Shown: positions 1-6,549, numbered from the stretch's first letter. The stretch is 8,311 bases of DNA from Oscillospiraceae bacterium (GCA_020024175.1 JAHHUB010000074.1:1-8311), one strand, 5' to 3'. Notes: generated by a model not told the origin, from the sequence alone. A program made the numbers and translations.

Positions 1-48
1 TGGTATATTTATAAACCTCAAGGGATGTTAAGCAACGAACCTTCCTAA
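1..48 (+). CDS. possible C-terminal tail of a plus-strand gene (partial)
   Basis: Frame 1 is open from the window edge to a TAA at 46-48 and would encode only about 15 residues (ending in SNEPS). The support is indirect: a good plus-strand terminator hairpin lies about 70 bases further on (117-148), and no plus-strand gene inside the window could use it. The other two plus frames stop sooner. Fifteen codons are too few to assign a family, and the reading frame could be chance. Confidence 0.22.
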   Translation, partial: WYIYKPQGMLSNEPS

Positions 49-116
49 ATGGTAGAAAAATGAAAATAAACCACATGATTTGCCCACGATTTTGGGTGAA
101 ATGGGGGGAAAAAGAG

Positions 117-148
117 AAAGAATCGTGGGGTGCCCACGATTCTTTTTT
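117..148 (+). terminator. rho-independent terminator, probably bidirectional
   Basis: A perfect 13-bp stem (117-129 with 133-145) closes a 3-base loop and runs directly into six T residues (143-148) on the plus strand. On the minus strand the same stem is followed by CTCTTTTT, so it could also stop read-through from the tRNA operon. It most likely separates a gene left of the window from the convergent tRNA operon. Confidence 0.75.
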
Positions 149-196
149 GCTTTATTGAGTAATATTTGATTGTTATGGAAATTTGATAAAAGTCCA

Positions 197-237
197 TAAA
201 AAGCAAATAACCAAGCCATTTCTGACTTGGTTATTTG
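197..237 (-). terminator. terminator of the Thr-Tyr tRNA operon
   Basis: A 12-bp perfect stem (204-215 with 226-237) with a 10-base loop is followed on the minus strand by CTTTTTA (T run at 197-201). It starts two bases after the encoded CCA end of tRNA-Tyr, which is the expected place for the operon's intrinsic terminator. Confidence 0.8.
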
Positions 238-238
238 T

Positions 239-323
<85 letters not shown>

Positions 324-333
324 ATAAATATAG

Positions 334-363
334 TGGTGATAACGATGGTAATCGTTATCACCA
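334..363. repeat. perfect 13-bp inverted repeat in the tRNA spacer
   Basis: The arms 334-346 and 351-363 are exact reverse complements around a 4-base centre (GGTA). The repeat fills most of the 44-base spacer between tRNA-Thr and tRNA-Tyr and starts five bases after the CCA end of tRNA-Thr. There is no T run on the minus strand after it, so it does not look like a terminator. A processing hairpin in the precursor transcript or a small palindromic repeat element is possible. Confidence 0.8.
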
Positions 364-367
364 TGTG

Positions 368-443
368 TGGAGCTGGTGAACGGACTCGAACCCCTGACCT
401 GCTGATTACAAATCAGCTGCTCTACCAACTGAGCTACACCGGC
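368..443 (-). tRNA. tRNA-Thr (TGT), with imperfect helices
   Basis: The gene is 73 bases plus an encoded CCA (368-370). The anticodon TGT sits in a 7-base loop closed by GCTGA/TCAGC. The D arm is GCTC/GAGC and the T loop TTCGAGT is normal. Two pairs are broken: C3 faces A70 in the acceptor stem (GCCGGTG against CACCAGC) and G51 faces G63 in the T stem, next to a G50-T64 wobble. The discriminator is T. The fold is still clearly a tRNA and it leads the operon, but the mismatches leave open reduced stability or RNA-level repair. Confidence 0.92.
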
Positions 444-456
444 ATATTACTTGTTG

Positions 457-485
457 AGTATACCACAACCAAAACTTTTTGTCAA
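457..485 (-). promoter_or_regulatory. proximal sigma-A promoter of the tRNA operon (P2)
   Basis: The minus strand has a perfect -35 TTGACA (480-485), a 17-base spacer and -10 TATACT (457-462). The predicted start is near 450, a few bases before tRNA-Thr, giving a very short 5' leader. Confidence 0.85.
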
Positions 486-516
486 GACTTTTTTTATCTT
501 GCTGTTTCTGCTGTGA

Positions 517-531
517 GTTCTGTATCAGAAC
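517..531. promoter_or_regulatory. short palindrome at the P1 start site
   Basis: GTTCTG (517-522) and CAGAAC (526-531) form a 6-3-6 palindrome directly downstream of the P1 -10 box, overlapping the predicted start point near 532. The position suits an operator or a small leader hairpin. No known regulator is recognised. Confidence 0.35.
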
Positions 532-538
532 ATTTGCA

Positions 539-567
539 ATTATAGCACATGGTTTTTATATTGTCAA
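539..567 (-). promoter_or_regulatory. distal sigma-A promoter of the tRNA operon (P1)
   Basis: The minus strand has a full-consensus -35 TTGACA (562-567), a 17-base spacer and a full-consensus -10 TATAAT (539-544), starting near 532. It lies 82 bases upstream of P2, so the tRNA operon has tandem strong promoters. The P1 -35 box begins only 16 bases beyond the citX stop codon. Confidence 0.85.
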
Positions 568-583
568 GGGTTTTTATTAAATT

Positions 584-1102
584 TTATTTAATAATTTTAT
601 AAGCTTCACAAAAATATGATTTTATACAGGTTTCCATTTCTTCTTTGGTGTGAGTTTTGGCTTTTACACATACAGCCGAATCATTATCACAGATAAAACA
701 TTTTCTTGGGGCAAGACCTATGCTTTCTCTGCCGATAGGTTCTGATTTTTCATTCATAATATCAATATCTGTTATTCTGAAAGGTTTTTTTAAACTTTCA
801 AATTCAACCGAGATTTTCTTTACACTAACTGCATCCTCGGCGGCAGTATAAAATATTGTGGGACCATCGGCACCATCAATTTTTCCTTTAGATATAAGAT
901 GCAGTCCTTTTTCGGCAGTGTAATTTTCGTAAAGCCTGCAAATTTCGTAAAAAATATCTTTGCATTCTTCATTTGTGCGATATTTAAGCGGAACACACAA
1001 ACTTATGGAAATCACAGTGCATTTTTCTGTTTTACTCAGTTTTAATCTTTTGTTCCACCGTTGTTCTTTTGCCTCTAAAACATCAGCCAGTTCTTTATTC
1101 AA
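584..1102 (-). CDS. citX: CitX-like apo-citrate lyase phosphoribosyl-dephospho-CoA transferase
   Basis: CitX attaches the phosphoribosyl-dephospho-CoA prosthetic group, donated by the CitG product, to the acyl carrier subunit CitD of citrate lyase in the cytoplasm. The 172-residue protein has the family landmarks: a GADGP segment at 77-81, the FRITDIDI strand at 108-115, and the cysteine motif APRKCFIC at 131-138 with C145 and a KTH at 149-151. Length is close to the E. coli protein (about 183). The histidine and glycine usually preceding the DxDV strand appear replaced by lysine and phenylalanine, so it is a divergent member. The start is TTG at 1102, supported by GAGGTG seven bases upstream; an in-frame stop just before it excludes an earlier start. 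It follows the HAD gene by one base and is probably translationally coupled. No citD, citE, citF, citC or citG is in view, so the substrate is uncertain. Confidence 0.82.
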   Translation of the reverse strand: MNKELADVLEAKEQRWNKRLKLSKTEKCTVISISLCVPLKYRTNEECKDIFYEICRLYENYTAEKGLHLISKGKIDGADGPTIFYTAAEDAVSVKKISVEFESLKKPFRITDIDIMNEKSEPIGRESIGLAPRKCFICDNDSAVCVKAKTHTKEEMETCIKSYFCEAYKIIK

Positions 1103-1103
1103 T

Positions 1104-1934
1104 TTATTTCACCTCAAAAAGTTTACCCATATATTTTGCCACAGCATCCTCATCATTTGTGAGAGAAAGCAGGGTATTGGCTTTCCTTTTGGCAACAGAA
1201 ACCGCATTGTACACACACACTCCGTTATCAGCTTTTTCCAGCATGGGCAAATCATTGATATTGTCCCCAAAAACTGTCAGTCTGTCAGCCTCCAGATATT
1301 TTTTTACATACTCTACCGCAGTGGCTTTGTTTACATTTCCGCTGTAAATTTCCAGCCAATAATTTTCCGGATGGTAAATATCCTGATAAAAACAGGGTGA
1401 AATGGCAGGATTATCTCTTATATCGGAAAAGGTATCCTTTAAATTTTCAAAGCTGTCTATAAGTACAAAACTTACCACAGGATAATCATCGCAATGGGAC
1501 ATAAAATCATCTACATAAACAATTTTTCTATATTCATTTTCCAAATCCTCTTCCTCGGCAAAATTGCGGAGATTATCTCCCACTGTATATACAATCAGTT
1601 TTTTTCCGTCAAAAGCGAACATTCTTCCGCCTTTTTTATGTTTGTCAAAAATCTTTACTATGTAATGAATGCTTTCCTTTTCGATTTTTTCGTATTTTAA
1701 ATACTCATCTTTTTGCTTGTCATATATAAACACACCATTCATAAGCACCATTGGAGCATTTATATTAAGTCCTTTTGTAAGTCTGTGAGCAGAAACAAAA
1801 CTTCTGGCTGTAGCCACTGAAAACAAAGCTCCATTTTCTACAGATTTATTTATTGTTTCAAGTGAGTAATCCGAAATCTTTTTTTCGGATGTGAGCAAAG
1901 TGCCGTCCAAATCAGAAACATATAGTGTTTTCAT
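1104..1934 (-). CDS. Cof-type HAD-IIB family phosphatase
   Basis: This is a predicted cytoplasmic haloacid-dehalogenase-fold phosphatase of 276 residues, the usual size for the Cof/YidA group, which hydrolyse sugar phosphates, nucleotides or cofactor phosphates. Motif I is DLDGT at 8-12 (nucleophile D8, acid/base D10). Motif II lies in VATARS at 40-45, motif III is K203, and motif IV is GDNINDLPML at 223-232 with the metal-binding aspartates. The region between (about 85-195) is the C2-type cap. The start is ATG at 1934 with AGAGG upstream on the minus strand, and a promoter is predicted at 1974-2002. It is the first gene of a two-gene unit with the CitX homologue, and its stop lies inside the citX translation start region. 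Substrate cannot be predicted; the pairing suggests, but does not show, a role in nucleotide or cofactor phosphate metabolism. Confidence 0.9.
   Translation of the reverse strand: MKTLYVSDLDGTLLTSEKKISDYSLETINKSVENGALFSVATARSFVSAHRLTKGLNINAPMVLMNGVFIYDKQKDEYLKYEKIEKESIHYIVKIFDKHKKGGRMFAFDGKKLIVYTVGDNLRNFAEEEDLENEYRKIVYVDDFMSHCDDYPVVSFVLIDSFENLKDTFSDIRDNPAISPCFYQDIYHPENYWLEIYSGNVNKATAVEYVKKYLEADRLTVFGDNINDLPMLEKADNGVCVYNAVSVAKRKANTLLSLTNDEDAVAKYMGKLFEVK
1110..1115 (-). promoter_or_regulatory. ribosome binding site that fixes the TTG start of citX
   Basis: GAGGTG on the minus strand lies seven bases before the TTG at 1102 and overlaps the last codons of the HAD gene. This is the reason for choosing TTG, and it points to translational coupling. 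Confidence 0.7.
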
Positions 1935-1973
1935 GTATTACCTCTTTTCTTTTCTAGTACTAATTTACGATAA

Positions 1974-2002
1974 AGTATATCATATTTTATGCTATATTAC
2001 AA
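1974..2002 (-). promoter_or_regulatory. sigma-A promoter of the HAD-citX unit
   Basis: The minus strand has -35 TTGTAA (1997-2002, 4 of 6 to consensus), a 17-base spacer and -10 TATACT (1974-1979). The start would be near 1967, about 33 bases before the HAD start codon. It is divergent from the promoter at 2029-2057. Confidence 0.6.
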
Positions 2003-2028
2003 ATAAAATGTTATACTCAAAAACTTTC

Positions 2029-2057
2029 TTGTGTTTAATTTAGGCATGAGTTATAAT
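2029..2057 (+). promoter_or_regulatory. probable promoter of the methyltransferase-pepF operon
   Basis: A perfect -10 TATAAT (2052-2057) sits 17 bases after a weak -35 TTGTGT (2029-2034). The start would fall near 2064, inside the palindrome TACCATGGTA (2058-2067). Confidence 0.5.
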
Positions 2058-2067
2058 TACCATGGTA
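2058..2067. promoter_or_regulatory. palindrome overlapping the predicted start site
   Basis: TACCATGGTA is a perfect 10-base palindrome directly downstream of the -10 box, with loosely symmetric flanks (ATAAT before, TGTTAT after). The placement fits an operator for a dimeric repressor, but a 10-base palindrome can also be chance. Confidence 0.3.
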
Positions 2068-2089
2068 TGTTATCCAAAGGAGAAATTTT

Positions 2090-3232
2090 ATGGAAAATTT
2101 AGTCCAAATCACAAAAGCATTTTCTGAGGGAAAGGCATCAAAAGGAATTTTTTCCTGTCCTGTTTCCAAAGAACAAACATATAAAAAATGCAAAGTAAAT
2201 TTAACTCAGATAAAAAATAATATTTGTTATCAAATCGAAAAATTCACAGAAAAACAGGCTTTCCATGAAAATGTGGAATTAAATCATATTTCCGGGGAAA
2301 TAGAAAAACTTTTCAGTGATTTTAAGCAACTGGAATATGTGGCCGATGGTTATAAATACAGTGTAAAAATCAGCAAAAAAGGCAAAATTCTGCAAAACAG
2401 ACACAAAACCTGTGAAACCGCCGAAGTCAAAAGCCACAACCGTGAAAAATCCTATCTTTTAAAAGAAGGGGAAAATATTCCCCCTTTGGTGGATTTGGGC
2501 GTATTTACCAAAGATGGCAAAATTGTCAAAAGTATGTATGACAAATACAGACAGATAAACCGTTTTACCGAATTTATCGACGATTGTGTAAAAGACCGCG
2601 GCTATAAAAAAATTAATATTGTGGACTTTGGCTGCGGAAAAAGTTATCTCACCTTTATAGTTTACTACTATCTGACAGAAGTGCTTAATATAGAAACCCA
2701 TATTATGGGTATGGATTTAAAAGCCGATGTAGTGGAAAACTGCAACAAAACCGCCCAAAAGTACGGATATGAAAATCTTCATTTTACAGCGGGGGATATT
2801 GCAAACTACAAGCCCAACGAAAAAGTAAATATGGTAATTACCCTTCATGCTTGCGATATTGCCACTGATTTGGCAATTTACCATGCAGTAAACATGAAAA
2901 GCGAAATTATTCTTTCAGTTCCGTGCTGCCAGCATCAGCTAAACGCTCAAATGAAAAGCAGCAACGGTATTATGGGCAGGTATGGACTTATAAAGGAAAG
3001 ATTTTCCGCTCTTGCTACAGATGCTGTAAGAGCCAATGCTTTGGAAATTATGGGATATGATACTCAGGTTTTGGAGTTTATAGATATGACACATTCACCT
3101 AAGAATATTCTTATAAAAGCTATAAAACGGGACAAAAATAAGAATACCGACATATATATGAAAGAAATAAATGACATCTGTTGTCAATACGGCTTTGAGC
3201 CGGAAATAACAAAGCTATTTAATTTTAAATAG
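2090..3232 (+). CDS. class I SAM-dependent methyltransferase (Methyltransf_32 / METTL25-GSTCD type)
   Basis: A 380-residue protein with a class I methyltransferase core in its C-terminal half. Motif I, the SAM-binding loop, is VDFGCGKSYL at 178-187. An acidic residue after strand 2 is D209 in GMDLK. Motif IV is TLHACDIATD at 251-260, followed by the PCCQHQ motif at 278-283. The last two are characteristic of the family shared with eukaryotic METTL25 and GSTCD proteins. Residues 1-150 form a separate N-terminal region, and YDKYRQINRFTEF (150-162) is the helix that usually precedes the core. The substrate is not known for the bacterial members; an RNA or protein target is possible. Start ATG is preceded by AAAGGAG with seven bases of spacing. 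It is first in an operon with pepF, 34 bases apart with no terminator between. Confidence 0.87.
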   Translation: MENLVQITKAFSEGKASKGIFSCPVSKEQTYKKCKVNLTQIKNNICYQIEKFTEKQAFHENVELNHISGEIEKLFSDFKQLEYVADGYKYSVKISKKGKILQNRHKTCETAEVKSHNREKSYLLKEGENIPPLVDLGVFTKDGKIVKSMYDKYRQINRFTEFIDDCVKDRGYKKINIVDFGCGKSYLTFIVYYYLTEVLNIETHIMGMDLKADVVENCNKTAQKYGYENLHFTAGDIANYKPNEKVNMVITLHACDIATDLAIYHAVNMKSEIILSVPCCQHQLNAQMKSSNGIMGRYGLIKERFSALATDAVRANALEIMGYDTQVLEFIDMTHSPKNILIKAIKRDKNKNTDIYMKEINDICCQYGFEPEITKLFNFK

Positions 3233-3253
3233 ATATAAAAAAATTAATGTATT

Positions 3254-3258
3254 GGAGG
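3254..3258 (+). promoter_or_regulatory. ribosome binding site that fixes the pepF start
   Basis: GGAGG lies eight bases before the ATG at 3267. The frame is open five codons further back to a TTG at 3252, but that TTG overlaps the ribosome binding site itself, so ATG 3267 is the real start. Confidence 0.85.
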
Positions 3259-3266
3259 AATTTACA

Positions 3267-5054
3267 ATGAATTACACAGACAGAAAAGACATTCCCGAAA
3301 AATACACCTGGGATTTAACGCTGGTTTTTCCGTCTAAAGAAGCTTGGGACGAAGAATACAACAAGCTTTCCGAAGACATTAAGGCAATCAGCGACTACAA
3401 AGGTAAGCTTGCTGACAGAGATAATGCTTTGGCTCTTCTTAGAGTTTACTATGGGCTTGAAAAAAGAGTTGAAAAACTCTATGACTATGCAGCAAGAATT
3501 TCTGACTTGGACACAAGAGATACAGAAAATTCTGCCCTTGTAGACAGAATTTCTTTCCTTCTCAACAATTACAGCACTTATGCTTCCTACATTGAACCTG
3601 AATTTACTTCACTTTCCAATGAACAATTAGATGCTTACATTGCTGACAAGGATTTTGAAAACTACACAAGAATGCTCAGCAGCATTAAAAAGACAAAGGC
3701 CCATGTTCTCTCTGAAAAGGAAGAAGAACTTATGGCTATGGCAGGAGGAGCTTTGGGCAGATACTCCAACATCTTTAAAATGATTAACAATGCTGACATT
3801 AAATTCCCCACAGTAAAAGATGAAAACGGCAAGGAATATATAGTAACTCATGGTGCTTACGGTCTCATTCTGGCAGGAAATGACAGAAATCTCCGCGAAA
3901 AAGCATTTAAAGCTTACTATCAGGTATTTAGAAATAACCTTAACACAATCGCAGCCACATACAGCGGAAATGTTAAAAAGGACTGGTTCTACGCAAAGGC
4001 CAGAAAATACAACAGTTGTTTGGAAAAAGCTTTGGAAAACGAAGAAGTTCCAAAATCCGTATATGATAACCTTATCAATGCAATTCATACATACAACCCC
4101 ATTATGCATGATTATATGAAACTGCGCCGTGATGTTATGGGCTATGATGAACTTCATATGTGGGATATGCACACCTCCATTGTTGACAACTGCGAAGTAA
4201 AGATGGGCATAGAAGAAGCTCAGGAACTGGTTATTAAGGCTTTGGCTCCTTTGGGAGAAGATTATCAGAATCTTCTTAAAACAGCATTTGCTGACAGATG
4301 GTGCGATGTTTACGAAACACCGGGAAAGAGAAGTGGTGCATACAGCAGCGGTGCATACGGCCGTCATCCATATGTTCTTTTGAACTACCAGGAAAACCTT
4401 GACAATGTATTCACATTGGCTCATGAACTGGGTCATGCTATGCACTCCTATAAATCCAATAATGCACAATGTTATGAAAAGGCAAGCTACAAGATTTTCC
4501 TTGCTGAAATAGCTTCCACAACCAACGAAGTTCTCCTTCTCAAATACCTCCTTTCCACAACAAAGGACGAAAATATGAAGAAGATGCTTTTGGCTCACTA
4601 TGTTGATATGTTCAGAACAACAATTTTCCGCCAGTCCATGTTTGCCGAATTTGAACAAATTGCCCATGCTATGGAAGAAAATGGAGAACCTCTCACAAGC
4701 AAGAGCCTCAGCGACAAGTATTACGAACTCAACAAACAATACTATGGTCCATATGTAGTAAGCGATGAAGACATTGCTATTGAATGGGCAAGAATTCCTC
4801 ACTTCTACACACCATTCTATGTATATAAATACTCCACAGGTCTTATCAGTGCAATTTGTATAGCTAATAAGATTTTGCAGGAAGGTCAGCCAATGGTTGA
4901 TAAATACATGAAATTCCTATCTGCCGGCGACTGTATGGAACCTATTGAAATTCTCAAAATGGCAGATGTTGACCTTACAACCAGTGCTCCTTTTGACTTT
5001 GCATTCGGCGAACTCAAAAAAGCTTTGGAAGAACTTAAAGGTCTTATGAAATAA
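3267..5054 (+). CDS. pepF: oligoendopeptidase F (M3 family zinc metallopeptidase)
   Basis: A cytoplasmic M3B peptidase of 595 residues that cleaves short oligopeptides, with a normal length for the PepF group (about 600). The N-terminus RKDIPEKYTWDLT is typical of the family. The zinc site is HELGH at 386-390, with the third ligand E414 in AEIAS, 28 residues after the first histidine as in M3 enzymes. The segment FYTPFYVYKYSTG near the C-terminal third carries the conserved tyrosines lining the substrate site. There is no signal peptide or membrane segment. It is the second gene of an operon after the methyltransferase and ends just before a strong terminator. Its codons favour CTT, GAA and ACA, slightly more biased than its neighbours, consistent with good expression. 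A functional tie to the methyltransferase is not evident. Confidence 0.96.
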   Translation: MNYTDRKDIPEKYTWDLTLVFPSKEAWDEEYNKLSEDIKAISDYKGKLADRDNALALLRVYYGLEKRVEKLYDYAARISDLDTRDTENSALVDRISFLLNNYSTYASYIEPEFTSLSNEQLDAYIADKDFENYTRMLSSIKKTKAHVLSEKEEELMAMAGGALGRYSNIFKMINNADIKFPTVKDENGKEYIVTHGAYGLILAGNDRNLREKAFKAYYQVFRNNLNTIAATYSGNVKKDWFYAKARKYNSCLEKALENEEVPKSVYDNLINAIHTYNPIMHDYMKLRRDVMGYDELHMWDMHTSIVDNCEVKMGIEEAQELVIKALAPLGEDYQNLLKTAFADRWCDVYETPGKRSGAYSSGAYGRHPYVLLNYQENLDNVFTLAHELGHAMHSYKSNNAQCYEKASYKIFLAEIASTTNEVLLLKYLLSTTKDENMKKMLLAHYVDMFRTTIFRQSMFAEFEQIAHAMEENGEPLTSKSLSDKYYELNKQYYGPYVVSDEDIAIEWARIPHFYTPFYVYKYSTGLISAICIANKILQEGQPMVDKYMKFLSAGDCMEPIEILKMADVDLTTSAPFDFAFGELKKALEELKGLMK

Positions 5055-5067
5055 TAACTTTATAAAT

Positions 5068-5107
5068 AACCCCCTAAAACTATTTAAGTTTCAGGGGGTT
5101 TGTTTTT
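5068..5107 (+). terminator. rho-independent terminator after pepF
   Basis: AACCCCCT (5068-5075) pairs with AGGGGGTT (5093-5100). Beyond one mismatch a further five pairs follow (5077-5081 with 5087-5091) around a 5-base loop. The plus strand continues TGTTTTTG. It ends the methyltransferase-pepF operon. Confidence 0.9.
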
Positions 5108-5138
5108 GAAAATTTACATAATTCCTTAATTTGTTCTA

Positions 5139-5167
5139 TTGTTATTTTTTTAAAAAAATGATAAAAT
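5139..5167 (+). promoter_or_regulatory. promoter of the DUF2812-like gene, with a T7A7 spacer
   Basis: TTGTTA (5139-5144), a 17-base spacer and TAAAAT (5162-5167). The spacer is almost entirely seven T then seven A. The predicted start is near 5174, just before the AAAGGA ribosome binding site (5187-5192). Confidence 0.55.
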
Positions 5168-5200
5168 TAAATGATAACGAACAAAGAAAGGACATTTTAT

Positions 5201-6397
5201 ATGATAAAAATTATACCAAACAATATATACAGAACAGATGTTTTTGAAAATTGGCTCGGTGAACAGGCAAAAAAAGGCAATATTATCACTGATATAAACA
5301 GTTTTTTCTGTGTATTTAAAAATGGTGAAAAAGAAAATATCTGCTATAAACTTATTCCTACAGGAAAAAAAGACAACGAAACTCTCACTGACAAAAAAAT
5401 TGCGGAATATAAAGAAAAAAACTTTGATTACATTTGCACATATAAAAATCATTTCCACATTATGAAAACAAATAACACTGAAAATTTCTGCGATTCTTTC
5501 CTCAACGAAGCTCCTCAAATTCAGAAAAACTTTAAAAGACTTATTTCAGACAACTATTTTTATATGATATTGTGGATAATTATATTTATAGCTGTAATTG
5601 CCTTTACTATATATAAAATTTCCGCAAATGGTGCATGGCTTTACAATATAATAAAACACAGAAAATGGGCTCTTTCCATTATGACTGCAATTTTAAGCTT
5701 TATTTTCTTCAATAAATGCAGACTCAATATTCAAAATCTTAAATATTCCATGGAAAATCTCACAAATCCTCATGATTTTAAAGAAAAAGACAAATCATTC
5801 CTTAAATACAGCAAATCTGCAATTATAACATCTGTTTCCGCTTTTGTTATTTTGACAGGGCTTACTGTTCATTCCATGGCAAATTCATGGCATAAAAATA
5901 TGGAAAATATCCCCAAAACTCTGCCTATTCTGTTGCTTAACATGGTGGAACAAAACCCCGCTTATCACCGCTATAACCCTGTAGCAGTGGGGGATGGACT
6001 TGTCAGAAAAACCAACAGTGCCAAATTTTCCTATTCACTTTTGGCACCAAAACAGTATGAAATCTTACAGATAGGTATAATTGAAGATCAGGTATTTGAT
6101 GACAGCGGCAAACTTTACACTCCTTCTTCAAATGTGGACTTTTTGAGAGCCACCACACCATCCATGGCAAAAACTCTTTATAAAGACCTGATAAAAACAT
6201 ATGCATTAAAAAACAGTGACCCTGTTCCGGTAACAGACAGCCCCTTTGAAGAAGCTGTAATATATAAATCAGGTAACAGAGAAGCATTCTTTGGTTATTA
6301 CAATAATAATGCAATTTATGTTTCCTATTATGGAAATAAATCTATAATGCCTTTCGCAAAAGAAATTTATGAAAGTATTGAATATTTGGAATATTAA
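5201..6397 (+). CDS. DUF2812-like membrane protein with C-terminal domain of unknown function
   Basis: I do not know its function. The chosen ATG at 5201 follows AAAGGA by eight bases; an in-frame ATG ten codons earlier (5171) lacks a ribosome binding site. The protein has 398 residues. Residues 1-90 resemble DUF2812: a basic start, FENWLGEQAKKGN at 15-27, a strand pair ending CYKLIPTG at 48-55, and a second small repeat-like half. Predicted membrane segments lie at about 118-140, 156-171 and 206-226. Residues 230-398 form a soluble domain with no cysteine and no motif I recognise, probably outside the cell if the N-terminus is inside. DUF2812 genes often lie beside a PadR-type regulator, but none is here. 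It has its own promoter and stands between the pepF terminator and the trmL promoter, so it is likely transcribed alone. Family assignment is by pattern and moderately sure. Confidence 0.72.
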   Translation: MIKIIPNNIYRTDVFENWLGEQAKKGNIITDINSFFCVFKNGEKENICYKLIPTGKKDNETLTDKKIAEYKEKNFDYICTYKNHFHIMKTNNTENFCDSFLNEAPQIQKNFKRLISDNYFYMILWIIIFIAVIAFTIYKISANGAWLYNIIKHRKWALSIMTAILSFIFFNKCRLNIQNLKYSMENLTNPHDFKEKDKSFLKYSKSAIITSVSAFVILTGLTVHSMANSWHKNMENIPKTLPILLLNMVEQNPAYHRYNPVAVGDGLVRKTNSAKFSYSLLAPKQYEILQIGIIEDQVFDDSGKLYTPSSNVDFLRATTPSMAKTLYKDLIKTYALKNSDPVPVTDSPFEEAVIYKSGNREAFFGYYNNNAIYVSYYGNKSIMPFAKEIYESIEYLEY

Positions 6398-6425
6398 TTT
6401 TATCAACAGACATTATTTGATAAAA
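6398..6425. repeat. AT-rich inverted repeat after the DUF2812-like gene
   Basis: TTTTATCAA (6398-6406) pairs with TTGATAAAA (6417-6425) over nine bases, directly after the stop codon. There is only one G-C pair and no T run follows, so it would be a poor terminator. No better one was seen for this gene. Confidence 0.3.
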
Positions 6426-6481
6426 ATTATATGTAAAATATGAATATGAAATTAACTTTATTTTCTTTTTTGTTAAAAAGC

Positions 6482-6510
6482 TTGACGAACTCTTAATTTT
6501 ATAGTTTAAT
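6482..6510 (+). promoter_or_regulatory. sigma-A promoter of the trmL-degV operon
   Basis: TTGACG (6482-6487), a 17-base spacer and TTTAAT (6505-6510), each one mismatch from consensus. The start would be near 6517, about 33 bases before trmL. Confidence 0.7.
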
Positions 6511-6549
6511 ATTAATGTAACATTTGTTATATTTTTATGGAGAATTAAA

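Noticed and set aside
28..219. A 63-codon minus-strand open frame
   Set aside because: It covers two terminator hairpins, lacks a ribosome binding site and has no recognisable composition or motif.
960..1400. Plus-strand open frames of 146 and 92 codons
   Set aside because: Both lie antisense to the HAD and citX genes, which have clear motifs and ribosome binding sites.
3627..4802. A 391-codon open frame on the minus strand inside pepF
   Set aside because: It is antisense to an unmistakable M3 peptidase, has no family motifs and an unusual cysteine- and phenylalanine-rich composition; it is a by-product of pepF codon usage.
6003..6314. Minus-strand open frames across the DUF2812-like gene and trmL start
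   Set aside because: They are antisense to genes with good starts and, for trmL, clear family motifs.
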